The position numbers were made by a program, and so were the translations under genes. A stretch of 64,000 nucleotides of DNA from Paraburkholderia sp. BL25I1N1 (GTDB lineage Bacteria > Pseudomonadota > Gammaproteobacteria > Burkholderiales > Burkholderiaceae). Below, one piece after another: positions 25,871 to 35,021 of this stretch. The notes under the pieces were generated by a model, which was not told the origin of the DNA, made no database searches, and saw only the letters and a program-made list of their open reading frames with translations. The DNA lies in the NCBI RefSeq assembly GCF_003002025.1, contig NZ_PVZB01000001.1, positions 124,001 to 188,000 on the forward strand, read 5' to 3'. Numbering within the stretch: the stretch's first letter is position 1; every line of letters begins with the position of its first letter.

Positions 25871-27316
25871 ATGAACGTCAGGGCCACAGGAGCCGAAATC
25901 GCGGGCCACCATGCGGACGGCGAAGCCGAGCGCATCGTCGCCACGCTGGTTGCGAAGGCGCGCGCGGCGCAGCGCGCTTTCGAGCATGCAGGACAACAGG
26001 CGCTCGACACTGCCGCCGACGCCGCCGCGTGGGCGATCATGGAACCAGAGCGCAACCGGCAACTGGCGGAACGCGCCGTGCACGATACGGGGCTCGGCAA
26101 CGCCGACGACAAGTTCCGCAAGAACTACCGCAAAACACTCGGCCTGCTGCGCGATTTGCACGGGCAAAAGACCACCGGCGTGATCGCCGAAGACAAAACA
26201 AGCGGCCTCGTCGAGATCGCGCGCGCGGTCGGCGTGGTGGCGGCGATCACGCCGTCGACCAATCCGGCGGCGACGCCGGCCAACAAGATCATCAACGCGC
26301 TCAAATGCGGCAATGCAGTAATCGTCGCGCCGTCGCCCAAAGGTTACTCGTCTTGCGCATTGCTGATCGAGTTCATTCACGCGCAATTCGCGAAGGCCGG
26401 TATCAATCCGGACCTCGTGCTGATGCTGCCCGCGCCGATCAGCAAGGCGGCGACCGCTGCGTTGATGCGGCAGTGCGATCTGGTCGTCGCCACCGGTTCT
26501 CAGGCGAACGTGCGCATGGCGTACGCGAGCGGCACGCCCACGTTCGGCGTGGGCGCGGGCAATGTGGCCTCGATCGTCACGGCATCGGCGGATTTACATG
26601 ATGCGGCGCGCAAGATCCTGCGCTCGAAGACTTTCGACAACGCGACGAGTTGCTCGTCCGAAAACAGCATCGTGATCGAAGACGCCATCTATCAGCCGAT
26701 GCTGGCCGAACTCACCGCGTGCGGCGGCATACTCCTCGACGCCGCGCAGAAGGCCCGTTTGCAGGCTGCGATGTGGGTCAACGGCAAGCTCTCCGAACAG
26801 TGCACCGCTAAATCAGCCGAGGTGATCGCGCGCGTGGCCGGTCTGGAGGAAGTCGCTGCGCGTCATCCCGCTTTCCTGATGGTGGAGGAGAGCGGTGCGG
26901 GCAGCGACTATCCATTCTCCGGCGAGAAACTCGCGCCGGTCCTTACCGTATATCGCGCCGCCGATTTCGATGCAGCGGCCGAAGTCGTGCGCAGCATCTA
27001 TGCATACATGGGCGCGGGCCATTCGGTCGGACTGCATTCGAGCGATGCCGCGCAAGCGGTCCATCTCGGCGTGACGTTGCCCGTCGCGCGCGTGATCGTG
27101 AATCAGGCGCATTGCCTTGCCACCGGCGGCAACTTCGATAACGGTTTGCCGTTCTCGCTGTCGATGGGCTGTGGCACCTGGGGCCGCAATAACTTCTCGG
27201 GCAATCTGGGCTTTCGCCACTATCTGAACACCACGCGGGTCGCCTATCCGATCGAAGAGCGCGTGCCGGAAACGGACGAATTGCTCGGCGACTTCTTCGC
27301 GAGGTACGGCCGATGA
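25871..27316 (+). CDS. sauS: acylating sulfoacetaldehyde dehydrogenase
   Basis: A 481-residue CoA-acylating aldehyde dehydrogenase. The nucleophile is Cys261 in DNATSCSSENS, the pattern of acylating enzymes rather than ordinary ALDHs. The cofactor region includes AITPSTNPAATPANKIINAL. SauS reduces sulfoacetyl-CoA with NADPH to sulfoacetaldehyde, the substrate of Xsc. First gene of sauSTU; the next start overlaps its stop by ATGA. Confidence 0.85.
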   Translation: MNVRATGAEIAGHHADGEAERIVATLVAKARAAQRAFEHAGQQALDTAADAAAWAIMEPERNRQLAERAVHDTGLGNADDKFRKNYRKTLGLLRDLHGQKTTGVIAEDKTSGLVEIARAVGVVAAITPSTNPAATPANKIINALKCGNAVIVAPSPKGYSSCALLIEFIHAQFAKAGINPDLVLMLPAPISKAATAALMRQCDLVVATGSQANVRMAYASGTPTFGVGAGNVASIVTASADLHDAARKILRSKTFDNATSCSSENSIVIEDAIYQPMLAELTACGGILLDAAQKARLQAAMWVNGKLSEQCTAKSAEVIARVAGLEEVAARHPAFLMVEESGAGSDYPFSGEKLAPVLTVYRAADFDAAAEVVRSIYAYMGAGHSVGLHSSDAAQAVHLGVTLPVARVIVNQAHCLATGGNFDNGLPFSLSMGCGTWGRNNFSGNLGFRHYLNTTRVAYPIEERVPETDELLGDFFARYGR

Positions 27317-28974
27317 ACACACCCGCCACCCTTCGCGCGCTGATCGACGAGCGTGCCGCGCAGCATCCGGACAAGCCCTTCCTGCTCGCCGCACGCGATG
27401 ACGATGAAGTACCGGTCCCCAATCCGCGCGCGACCGTCCTGACGTTTCGCCAATTGCGCGACGACTGCCGCGTGCTGGAGGCGCGCTTCAAAGAGGCCGG
27501 CCTGCAGCCGGGCGACGTCATTTCCGTGTTCATGGGCAACGGCATTCAGACGGCCCGTCTACTGCTTGCTGCCATGTACAGCGGGCTTGTCGCCAATCCG
27601 CTCAATCTGCTGTGCCAGCCCTCGCAGGTGCGCTATATCGTCGATCACTCGGAAACGCGGATGATCTTTGCCGCACGCGACACGCAAGCTGCGATCGGCA
27701 CGGCGGTCGCCGAATTGCACGCTGCCGGGCTGACGCGCGAGATCGCGTTGATCCAGACCGAACCGGACGACGCCGAACCGCCTTCGCTGGCTAGGCATGA
27801 ACCCGCATTAGTCGAAGCCACGGCACATGGCGCGAGCGCTGCCGCAGCGCCAGCGCCGGCGTTCGCGAAGCGCGGCGCCGCGCCGGGGCAAATGGCGGAC
27901 AGCGCAACGGCGCACGAACCCACCGCAGATGACGTCGCGTTGCTGATGTACACCTCGGGCACCACTGGCACACCCAAAGGCGTGCTGCTGACGCATGGCA
28001 ACCTGCTGGCGAACGCGCGCAACATCAGCGCCGAGCACCGGCTGACGCCGGACGATCGCGTGCTCGCGTCATTACCGCTCTATCACATCAACGGTCTGGT
28101 CGTGACGCTGCTCGCGCCGCTGTTTCATGGCGGCTCCGCGGTCATGGCATCGCGCTTCTCCGCCCGCACGTTCTGGCGCGACGTCGCGCTGCACGCCTGC
28201 ACGTGGATCAACGTCGTGCCGACGATCGTCGCCTATCTGCTCAACGCCGACGAAGCATGCACCTACGATCTGTCGGCGCTGAAGTTTTGCCGCAGCGCGT
28301 CGGCCGCATTGCCCGCCGATCATCATCGCGCGTTCGAGGCGCGCTTCGGGATCGGCGTGATCGAAACCATGGGCATGACGGAAACCGCAGCGCCGGTCTT
28401 CAGCAATCCGTATGAAATGGACCGGCGGCGCGTCGGCAGCATCGGCCTGCCTTCGGGCAGTGAGGCGAGAGTGATCGACCGCGAAGGGCGCGAGTGCGCC
28501 GCCAACGAATGCGGCGAGCTGGTGTTGCGCGGCGAGCAGGTGATGGGCGGCTATTACAAGCAGCCCGAAGAGACAGCCGCTGCCTTTACGCCGGACGGCT
28601 GGCTGCGCACCGGCGACCTCGGTTATCGCGACGCGGACGGCTACTTCTACATCAACGGCCGCGCGAAAGAACTGATCATCAAAGGCGGCGAGAACATTGC
28701 GCCGCGCGAAATCGACGAAGCGTTGTTGCGTCATCCCGATGTGCTGGATGCCGCCGCGGTCGGCGTGCCCGACGCGGCCTACGGCCAGGAGATCGTCGCC
28801 TTCGTGGTGCCGCGTACGAGCGACGGCCGCGGCGCGCCCGATCCGGCGGATCTGCGCGAGCACTGCTTGCGCGAACTCGGACGCTACAAGACACCGAAAG
28901 AGTTTCGCTTCGTCGATGAACTGCCGCGTGGACCTTCCGGCAAGGTGCAGCGGCTCAAGCTGGTGCCCACCTGA
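27313..28974 (+). CDS. sauT: sulfoacetate-CoA ligase
   Basis: A 553-residue ANL-superfamily acyl-CoA synthetase. The P-loop is LLMYTSGTTGTPKGVLLTHG (near residue 210), the A5/A7 motifs are METMGMTETAAP and GWLRTGDLGYRDADG, the hinge is NGRAKELIIKGGENIAPREI, and the catalytic Lys lies in GPSGKVQRLKL at the end. SauT activates sulfoacetate with ATP and CoA. A low-complexity Ala/Pro insert lies near residues 165-200. It is translationally coupled to sauS. Confidence 0.83.
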   Translation: MNTPATLRALIDERAAQHPDKPFLLAARDDDEVPVPNPRATVLTFRQLRDDCRVLEARFKEAGLQPGDVISVFMGNGIQTARLLLAAMYSGLVANPLNLLCQPSQVRYIVDHSETRMIFAARDTQAAIGTAVAELHAAGLTREIALIQTEPDDAEPPSLARHEPALVEATAHGASAAAAPAPAFAKRGAAPGQMADSATAHEPTADDVALLMYTSGTTGTPKGVLLTHGNLLANARNISAEHRLTPDDRVLASLPLYHINGLVVTLLAPLFHGGSAVMASRFSARTFWRDVALHACTWINVVPTIVAYLLNADEACTYDLSALKFCRSASAALPADHHRAFEARFGIGVIETMGMTETAAPVFSNPYEMDRRRVGSIGLPSGSEARVIDREGRECAANECGELVLRGEQVMGGYYKQPEETAAAFTPDGWLRTGDLGYRDADGYFYINGRAKELIIKGGENIAPREIDEALLRHPDVLDAAAVGVPDAAYGQEIVAFVVPRTSDGRGAPDPADLREHCLRELGRYKTPKEFRFVDELPRGPSGKVQRLKLVPT

Positions 28975-29042
28975 CGCGGCGCCGCTCGCGGCCGTCGCCG
29001 ACGCGCAGTAGAGATCGATACATACAATAGAAAGGAGACAGC

Positions 29043-30425
29043 ATGGAAACGCGTATCCGGCGTGTCAAGACACGCCATATCATCCTGGCGGTCATGTGCC
29101 TGATGTACTTCATCTCGTACATCGATCGCGTGAACATTGCGGTGGCCGGTCCGTTGATTCGTCACGAAATGGGCCTGACGACCGTTCAACTCGGGCTGGT
29201 GTTCTCGGCCTTCGCTTATCCGTATGCGGCGATGCAGATCATCGGCGGCTGGCTCGCCGACAAGTACGGGCCGAAACTGGTGCTCACCGTGCTGTCGCTG
29301 ATCTGGGGCGTGGCCACGCTCGCCACCGGTTTCGCGGGCAGCGTCACCATGCTGGTCGTGATGCGCTTCGCGCTCGGCATCGGCGAAGGCGGCGCGTTTC
29401 CTACCGCGACGCGCGCCTTCACCTACTGGATGCCGGTCGCCGAGCGCGGTTTCGCGCAAGGCATCACGCATAGTTTCGCGCGTCTGGGCGGCGCGATCAC
29501 GCCGCCGCTGGTGCTGGCCGTGGTGGCGACCGGCGGCTGGCGCGACGCGTTCATCCTGCTCGGCATCGCGAGCCTCGCGTGGACCGTGCTCTATCTCTTC
29601 GTGTTCACCAATTCGCCGGAACAGAACCGCCGCATCACGCCCGAGGAAACCGCGGAAATCGGCTACCGCGCCGGCGATTGCGACCGCGCCAAACATGCTG
29701 CCACGCCGTGGCGCAAGCTGGTGCGCCGCATGTGGCTCGTCACGTTCGTCGACTTCTGCTATGGCTGGCTGTTGTGGGTCTATCTGACGTGGCTGCCGTC
29801 TTATCTGCGCGAGTCGCGTGGATTCGATCTCAAGCAATTGGCGCTCTTTACCGCGCTGCCGCTGCTGGCGGGCGTGGTTGGCGACACGCTCGGCGGCGTC
29901 GTGTCGGACAAGCTTTACAAGATCACGGGCCGCTTGCGCTTTGCGCGTTGTACGGTGCTGGTGGTGGGCATGGGCGGTTCGCTGGTGTTTCTGTTGCCGA
30001 TGGTGTCCGCTACCGATCCGCTGACGGCCGTGTGGTTCCTGTCGGCTTCATTCTTCTTCCTCGAAATCACCAACCCGGTATTGTGGACGTTGCCGCTCGA
30101 CATTGCCGGCAAGTATGCGGGCACGGCCGGCGGCATGATGAACACGGGCTTCGGCGTCGCGGGCATGGTGTCGCCGGTGGTGTTCGGCTATCTGATCGAG
30201 AAGACCGGCAGTTATAACGTGCCGTTCAATATCTCCGCGGGCCTGCTTGCGGTCGGCATCCTGGCGGCGCTTTTCATCGACACCAGCAAGACGGTCGAAG
30301 CCGATGAGGAGCGCGAGCGTGCCGCGGGCGTCGAGTTGGGCGGCATGCCGTCTTTCTTGCATGCGGGCGCGAGTGTGAGGCTGGAGCGCCATCACTTGCG
30401 CCGGCCGTTGCGGTGGCGCAAGTGA
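29043..30425 (+). CDS. sauU: MFS transporter, probable sulfoacetate importer SauU
   Basis: A 460-residue MFS transporter of the anion:cation symporter type with ~12 helices: LAVMCLMYFISYIDRVNIAV opens helix 1, and GGWLADKYGPKLV is the loop signature. The C-terminal ~35 residues are hydrophilic and basic. The ATG follows AAAGGAG, 68 bp after sauT. SauU is the sulfoacetate uptake protein of the C. necator cluster; synteny supports the name. Confidence 0.8.
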   Translation: METRIRRVKTRHIILAVMCLMYFISYIDRVNIAVAGPLIRHEMGLTTVQLGLVFSAFAYPYAAMQIIGGWLADKYGPKLVLTVLSLIWGVATLATGFAGSVTMLVVMRFALGIGEGGAFPTATRAFTYWMPVAERGFAQGITHSFARLGGAITPPLVLAVVATGGWRDAFILLGIASLAWTVLYLFVFTNSPEQNRRITPEETAEIGYRAGDCDRAKHAATPWRKLVRRMWLVTFVDFCYGWLLWVYLTWLPSYLRESRGFDLKQLALFTALPLLAGVVGDTLGGVVSDKLYKITGRLRFARCTVLVVGMGGSLVFLLPMVSATDPLTAVWFLSASFFFLEITNPVLWTLPLDIAGKYAGTAGGMMNTGFGVAGMVSPVVFGYLIEKTGSYNVPFNISAGLLAVGILAALFIDTSKTVEADEERERAAGVELGGMPSFLHAGASVRLERHHLRRPLRWRK

Positions 30426-30507
30426 TACGAGGGGCGTTAGTGACGAGTGACGTGAGTGGCGCGAGTTGCGCGGCTCACGTCATGCACGCTTCCCGCCATT
30501 CACGCAG

Positions 30508-30536
30508 GGCGGCGCACGGGTGGCGCCGCCGCTTTT
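30508..30536 (+). terminator. terminator of sauSTU
   Basis: GGCGGCGC (30508-30515), loop ACGGGTG, then GCGCCGCC (30523-30530) followed by GCTTTTC: a perfect 8-bp GC stem with a short T tract, 83 bp after sauU. Confidence 0.75.
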
Positions 30537-30596
30537 CATTTGGCGACTGGCCTGAGTGCGCATAAGCACGAGACGCTAGCATGGCCATACGGCATC

Positions 30597-30612
30597 CTGA
30601 CAAAAACATCAT
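30597..30612. promoter_or_regulatory. metal response-regulator box, DUF4148 promoter
   Basis: CTGACAAAAACATCAT matches 13 of 16 positions of the box at 42416-42431 read in the same sense (ATGACAAAAATCTCAT). It lies ~80 bp before the ribosome site of the DUF4148 gene at 30693. Confidence 0.45.
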
Positions 30613-30692
30613 CTTGTAATCATGCTGTCGACCCCTCCGCGAGTCAGACTGGCGTCAAGTTAATACCGACACCAGGTTGAAAGGAGGTTCAG

Positions 30693-30995
30693 ATGAAGTT
30701 TCAAAAATTACTTGCCCTTGGTTTGCTTAGCGCTTCTTTATCCACGTTGGCATTCGCGGACGTGGAGCAGGCTTCTCCCAGACAGATCCCCATCGCGCAA
30801 GCGGAAACTTACGGCGCCGCACCGCCGGTCAAATCAGCGCATCAGGGAAAAACACGCGCTGAAGTTCGCAAGGAGCTCATTCAGGCCTATAGGGACGGGC
30901 TCATACCGACTACCGAAGCCGACTATCCGCCGAGCAAATCGACTATCGAGCGCAACAAGGCGCTGTTTGCCGAATCCGAACGCCATTTCAGGTAA
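30693..30995 (+). CDS. DUF4148 secreted protein
   Basis: A 100-residue exported protein: signal peptide (MKFQKLLALGLLSASLSTLAFA), a short linker, then the DUF4148 core GKTRAEVRKELIQAYRDGLIPTT followed by DYPPSKSTIERNKALF. A strong AAAGGAGG precedes the ATG. DUF4148 proteins are small Burkholderiales periplasmic proteins of unknown function; this is one of four here, grouped around the metal-efflux operon. Confidence 0.85.
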   Translation: MKFQKLLALGLLSASLSTLAFADVEQASPRQIPIAQAETYGAAPPVKSAHQGKTRAEVRKELIQAYRDGLIPTTEADYPPSKSTIERNKALFAESERHFR

Positions 30996-31084
30996 TCGGC
31001 AAGCGCGGATTTTCCTCTCATTGTTGTCTCTCGCACTGTCCCCGCGAGTAGGCGCGACACTATTCGACAGTCACGGAGTCGCAT

Positions 31085-31441
31085 ATGAAATTGATCGTCA
31101 CACTCTGGCTGACCTCGGCCTTACTTATTAGCTCCGCTGTCCAGGCTCAGGGATTGACGCGTGCCGAGGTGAAGCAGCAACTCACCGAGGCACAGGCCAA
31201 CGGATTGCAGTACGTGACGGAGTCATCTTATCCGTTTGTTCATCCGAGTTTCTCTCACATGGTGAAGGTAAAGGTCGTGGCACAACCGGCGCAAAGCGGC
31301 GAAGGTGCGGAAGGCGACGAAGGCGGCGTGCCGGCGGGATCGCAGGAATCTGGCCGCGCGCCGCATGGAAACCCGATGCCTGGCGGCAATCCGCACTGTG
31401 TTGGGCCAGTCAGTTTCTGCGACATCTATTCAGGTTCGTGA
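31085..31441 (+). CDS. DUF4148-like secreted protein with extended tail
   Basis: A 118-residue exported protein. The signal peptide ends at VQAQG, followed by the short DUF4148 core LTRAEVKQQLTEAQANGLQYVT. The C-terminal half is different from its neighbours: Glu/Gly-rich (GEGAEGDEGG) and then Gly/Pro-rich with two cysteines that could form a disulfide (PHCVGPVSFC). It lies 89 bp after the previous DUF4148 gene and may share its transcript. Confidence 0.75.
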   Translation: MKLIVTLWLTSALLISSAVQAQGLTRAEVKQQLTEAQANGLQYVTESSYPFVHPSFSHMVKVKVVAQPAQSGEGAEGDEGGVPAGSQESGRAPHGNPMPGGNPHCVGPVSFCDIYSGS

Positions 31442-31910
31442 TGCTCGCCCTTGAGCACCGCGCCGCCGCTGGCATGGCAGACGAACCTGCCATGCCCATC
31501 CGAGGCAAGGCAACGGAGTTTGTCACCGCGTTGCGTCAGCCGCACGCGCAAGCCTGCTTCTGAGCGTCAGCAAAAACGCGTAGCGGCCAGCGTCACGCGT
31601 TGCACCGAAATCCCTTTCAGCAAGATCGCTAGCCAGCTCGCGTACCTGACTAAGTTCTCGTTTGTTGGTCACGTACACGCAGCTTGCGGCTATTAATCAG
31701 GTAGCCGAAACATCAGTGCACGTCGCGTCACGGATGAATGCATCGGCTTTGCGCGCCCGACGTGCAGGGTCGATCCATTGACCGGCTGCGCGGGCCGCGG
31801 CACGACGTAGAGACGATGGCCAGCCGATCCGCGGTGTTTGCGAGTGTGCGTCCCCGAAAACCCGGTCGATCTTCCTACCTTGTACAAAACGTCTGGATTA
31901 CACAACCATC
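31442..31910. other. 469-bp intergenic region with a hairpin
   Basis: GGCATGGCAG (31471-31480) and CTGCCATGCC (31487-31496) form a perfect 10-bp stem with a 6-base loop soon after the DUF4148 stop. No T-run follows, so it would be a weak terminator. I see no credible gene in the rest. The SulP promoter is presumably in the last 100 bp, where TTGTACAAAACG occurs. Confidence 0.4.
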
Positions 31911-33461
31911 ATGAATCTACGCGAACAGTTTGCATCGTTTCCCCGCGACATGTTTGCCGGCACTGTCGTCTTTCTCGTCGCGCTTCCGCTGTGTCTCGGC
32001 ATTGCCAATGCAAGCGGCGTCGATCCATTCGCCGGTCTGCTTTCCGGGATTATCGGCGGGCTTGTCGTTGGCTTGCTGAGCGGATCGCATCTGAGCGTCA
32101 GCGGTCCCGCGGCCGGACTTGTGGTGATCGTCGTCGACGGGATTACGAGGCTCGGCAGCTTTCCTTCGTTTCTTATGGCGGTTCTGCTCGCTGGCGCCAT
32201 GCAGTTCGGTTTCGGCCTGCTTAAAGCAGGCCGCTTCGCCGCTTATGTGCCGACCTCGGTTATCAAGGGCATGCTGGCGGCGATCGGGCTGTTGCTCATC
32301 ATCAAACAGGTGCCGCTGGCGGCAGGGTTGGGCAACGGCGGCGCAGGCGGCACGGCCGGCACCATCACCACGCCGTTCGGCGCGATGTCCGTGGCCGCGT
32401 GCGCGATTGCGATCGTGTCGCTGGCGATCCTCGCCAGTTGGGAAACCCGTGCCGCGCGACGCTTTGCCCTCGTGCGCTATGTGCCCGCGCCGCTCGCGGT
32501 CGTGTTGTTCGGCATTGCGCTCACGCTGTTGCTGGACTTCGTTGCTCCCGGGTTCGCACCGCCGCTCGAACATCGCGTGTCGTTGCCGTCGCTGGCCTCG
32601 CTTGCCGCATTGGACCAGGTGTTCAACTGGCCGCAATTGACGCACTTGCTGAACCCCGACGTTTGGCGCCTGGCAATGACCATCGCGATCGTTGCGAGTC
32701 TGGAAACGCTGCTCAGTCTTGAAGCCGTTGAGCAGATCGATCCGAAGAAGCGCCCCGCGCAACCGGACCGCGAACTCAGGGCACAGGGTATCGGCAACAT
32801 GGTGGCCGGTGCGATTGGCGGATTGCCGATCACGTCCGTGATCGTCCGCAGTTCCGCCAACGTCAATGCGGGTGCGCAGAGCCGTTGGTCGGCTGTCGTG
32901 CACGGCGTATTGCTGCTCGTGAGCGTTTTCGCGCTGACGGCGGTGATCAATCTGATTCCGCTCGCGAGTCTCGCCGCCATTCTGATCTTCACGGGTTTGA
33001 AGCTCGCCAAACCGTCGATGTTTGCGGATGCCGCCAGGCAAGGTCTTACGCGTTTCGTACCGTTCGTCGTGACGATCGGCGCCGTGCTGCTCACCGATCT
33101 GCTGATGGGAATCGTGCTGGGGATTGTGTGCAGCGTCGCGTTCGCCATTCATGTGCATATGCAGCGGCCGATCACGATGGCTCGGCATGACGACCACATT
33201 CTGCTGTCATTGCGCAAGGACGTGTCGTTTCTCGCGAAGGTCAGTCTCAAGGAACATCTGAAGGCAATTCCTGATCGCGCCACGGTGATACTCGACGGCA
33301 GCCGCGCGGACTTCATCGATCCCGACGTGCGAGACATGATCGATGAATTTCTGGAGAACGCGCCGGCGCGGGGGATTCATGTGGAGTGCCGGCAGTTGGA
33401 TCCGGTTACCGGGGACAGCGTGAAGTTTGCGGGCTTCCGGATGTTTCTTCGCCGGCAATGA
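31911..33461 (+). CDS. SulP-family inorganic anion transporter
   Basis: A 516-residue SulP protein. About 10-12 hydrophobic segments cover residues 15-420, with the family stretch MFAGTVVFLVALPLCLGIANASG at the start and GIGNMVAGAIGGLPITSVIVRSS in the middle. A short C-terminal STAS-like domain follows (residues ~440-510, ATVILDGSRADFIDPDVRDMI). Substrates in this family are sulfate, bicarbonate or other small anions. Sulfate is tempting after a sulfonate island, but no carbonic anhydrase or other diagnostic partner adjoins it. Confidence 0.82.
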   Translation: MNLREQFASFPRDMFAGTVVFLVALPLCLGIANASGVDPFAGLLSGIIGGLVVGLLSGSHLSVSGPAAGLVVIVVDGITRLGSFPSFLMAVLLAGAMQFGFGLLKAGRFAAYVPTSVIKGMLAAIGLLLIIKQVPLAAGLGNGGAGGTAGTITTPFGAMSVAACAIAIVSLAILASWETRAARRFALVRYVPAPLAVVLFGIALTLLLDFVAPGFAPPLEHRVSLPSLASLAALDQVFNWPQLTHLLNPDVWRLAMTIAIVASLETLLSLEAVEQIDPKKRPAQPDRELRAQGIGNMVAGAIGGLPITSVIVRSSANVNAGAQSRWSAVVHGVLLLVSVFALTAVINLIPLASLAAILIFTGLKLAKPSMFADAARQGLTRFVPFVVTIGAVLLTDLLMGIVLGIVCSVAFAIHVHMQRPITMARHDDHILLSLRKDVSFLAKVSLKEHLKAIPDRATVILDGSRADFIDPDVRDMIDEFLENAPARGIHVECRQLDPVTGDSVKFAGFRMFLRRQ

Positions 33462-33618
33462 GCAGTCGCGGCAGGTTCGTGATCGACCGGCGCATTAGGG
33501 CGTGGGTGGACGACGGTGCTCGAACTCGAACGATACCGCCAACATTGCCGTGGGCGAGCTCCCCAGGCCAACCCTGCGGCGGGCATGGCGGCTACCCCAG
33601 TCACCCCGGCCGCGAAAG

Positions 33619-33634
33619 ATGACAGAAATCTCAT
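33619..33634. promoter_or_regulatory. metal response-regulator box upstream of czcC
   Basis: ATGACAGAAATCTCAT is an imperfect palindrome of the CopR/CusR type (TGACA...TGTCA related). It differs by one base from the reverse complement of the box at 42416-42431. It lies 70 bp before the czcC start. Confidence 0.6.
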
Positions 33635-33703
33635 TTTTCCACCATGTTGGCATGGCGGCGGGACCGTAGCATCGGTCGCACCTCGTCAACATGTCACATC
33701 ACC

Positions 33704-35011
33704 ATGCTCACCCGCAACCTGGCTGCTGCACTTGCGATCGCCGCGGTGAACCCGGCCGTCGCGCAATCCGCTGCGCCGCTGGCGCAAGACATTCGACCTT
33801 CATCACCAATCGCACAAGCTGCGCCTCCCGACGGTGCTGCCCTGTCGCTCGACGAGGCGCTCGGTATCGCCGCCGAGAACAACCCGCTGCTGCGCGGCGC
33901 GCGCGCCGACGCCGACGCGTCGCGCGGCACGTTCATCCAGGCAGGCGCCCGCCCAAATCCACAAATCTCGCTGCTGCAGGAAGGATTCGGCGGCATGGAG
34001 CGCACGTCGACGGCGCTCGTCAATCAGACCGTCGAACTCGGCGGTAAGCGTCAGGCGCGCCTCGAGGTCGCCTCGTATGGGCGTGAAGTGGCGCTCGCGT
34101 CGCTCGATGCGCGCGGCGCGGCCTTGCGCGCGGACGTCATCGCCGCGTTTTACGGCTTGCTGGCTGCGCAGCGTCAGTTGCAGGTGGCGCGCGAGTCCGC
34201 GGACATCGCGACGAGATCGGCGGAGCTGGCGGACAAACGCGCGCGGGCCGGCAAGGTGTCGCCGGTCGAGGCGACCAAAGCGCGGGTCGCCGCGACCGGC
34301 GTTCAAATCGAACAGGCCAACGCGGCCTCGCGGCTGACCATTGCAGCGGAAAGGCTCTCGAACGTGACCGGCAGTCCGCTCGCGCGTGGACGTCCTGTGG
34401 CGGGCGACATCGAAAACGTGCCGGCGCTCCAACCGCTCGCCGGACTATTGCCCCAACTGTCGGACGCGCCGCTCGCGCGCGCCGCCCAGGCTGAGACGCT
34501 GCGCAGCAACGCCGCGATTGCCGTCGAGCGTGCGAAACGTATCCCCGATATCACGTTCAGCGCGGGTATGAAGCGGGTCGTGACCGGCGGGGTGCCGGGC
34601 AACCAGGCCGTGGTTGGCGTTTCGATTCCGCTTCCGCTGTTCGACACCAACCGGGGTGCGCTGCTCGAATCGGTGCACAAAGCCGAGAAAGCGAGCGCCG
34701 ACTTCGACAGTGAAAAGGCGCGCCTGCAACTCGATCTGACTCAGGCGTACGCCAACTACGAGCGGTCGAGCCTGGAAGCGCGGCGGCTGAAAACGGATGT
34801 CCTGCCGGCCGCGCGTGAGGCGCTCGACGCGATGTCGCGCGGCTATGAGCTCGGCAAGTTCAGCTTCCTCGACGTCCTGGATGCGCAGCGCACGCTGTTT
34901 CAGGGCCAGTCGCAATACGTGCAGGCATTGACCGATGCACACCTCGCCTACGCCGAAATCGATCGTCTGGTCGGCGTCCCGCTGCCCGGCCGCGCGCCCC
35001 GCCTACCTTGA
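33704..35011 (+). CDS. czcC: outer-membrane efflux protein, CzcC type
   Basis: A 435-residue TolC-superfamily protein with a signal peptide ending near AVNPAVAQS. Two outer-membrane efflux repeats are visible, each with long amphipathic helices (LSLDEALGIAAENNPLLRGARAD in the first, VSIPLPLFDTNRGALLESV in the second). The ATG at 33704 is chosen because it gives the signal peptide. It forms the exit duct of an HME-RND pump with the next two genes. Confidence 0.85.
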   Translation: MLTRNLAAALAIAAVNPAVAQSAAPLAQDIRPSSPIAQAAPPDGAALSLDEALGIAAENNPLLRGARADADASRGTFIQAGARPNPQISLLQEGFGGMERTSTALVNQTVELGGKRQARLEVASYGREVALASLDARGAALRADVIAAFYGLLAAQRQLQVARESADIATRSAELADKRARAGKVSPVEATKARVAATGVQIEQANAASRLTIAAERLSNVTGSPLARGRPVAGDIENVPALQPLAGLLPQLSDAPLARAAQAETLRSNAAIAVERAKRIPDITFSAGMKRVVTGGVPGNQAVVGVSIPLPLFDTNRGALLESVHKAEKASADFDSEKARLQLDLTQAYANYERSSLEARRLKTDVLPAAREALDAMSRGYELGKFSFLDVLDAQRTLFQGQSQYVQALTDAHLAYAEIDRLVGVPLPGRAPRLP

Positions 35012-35021
35012 AGGACTTCTC

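Noticed and set aside
31451..31696. An 81-codon frame after the second DUF4148 gene
   Set aside because: No ribosome site, no domain, and it contains the intergenic hairpin.
31917..33197. A 426-codon minus-strand frame opposite the SulP gene
   Set aside because: Shadow of a membrane protein gene; rich in Arg, His and Gln with no known pattern.
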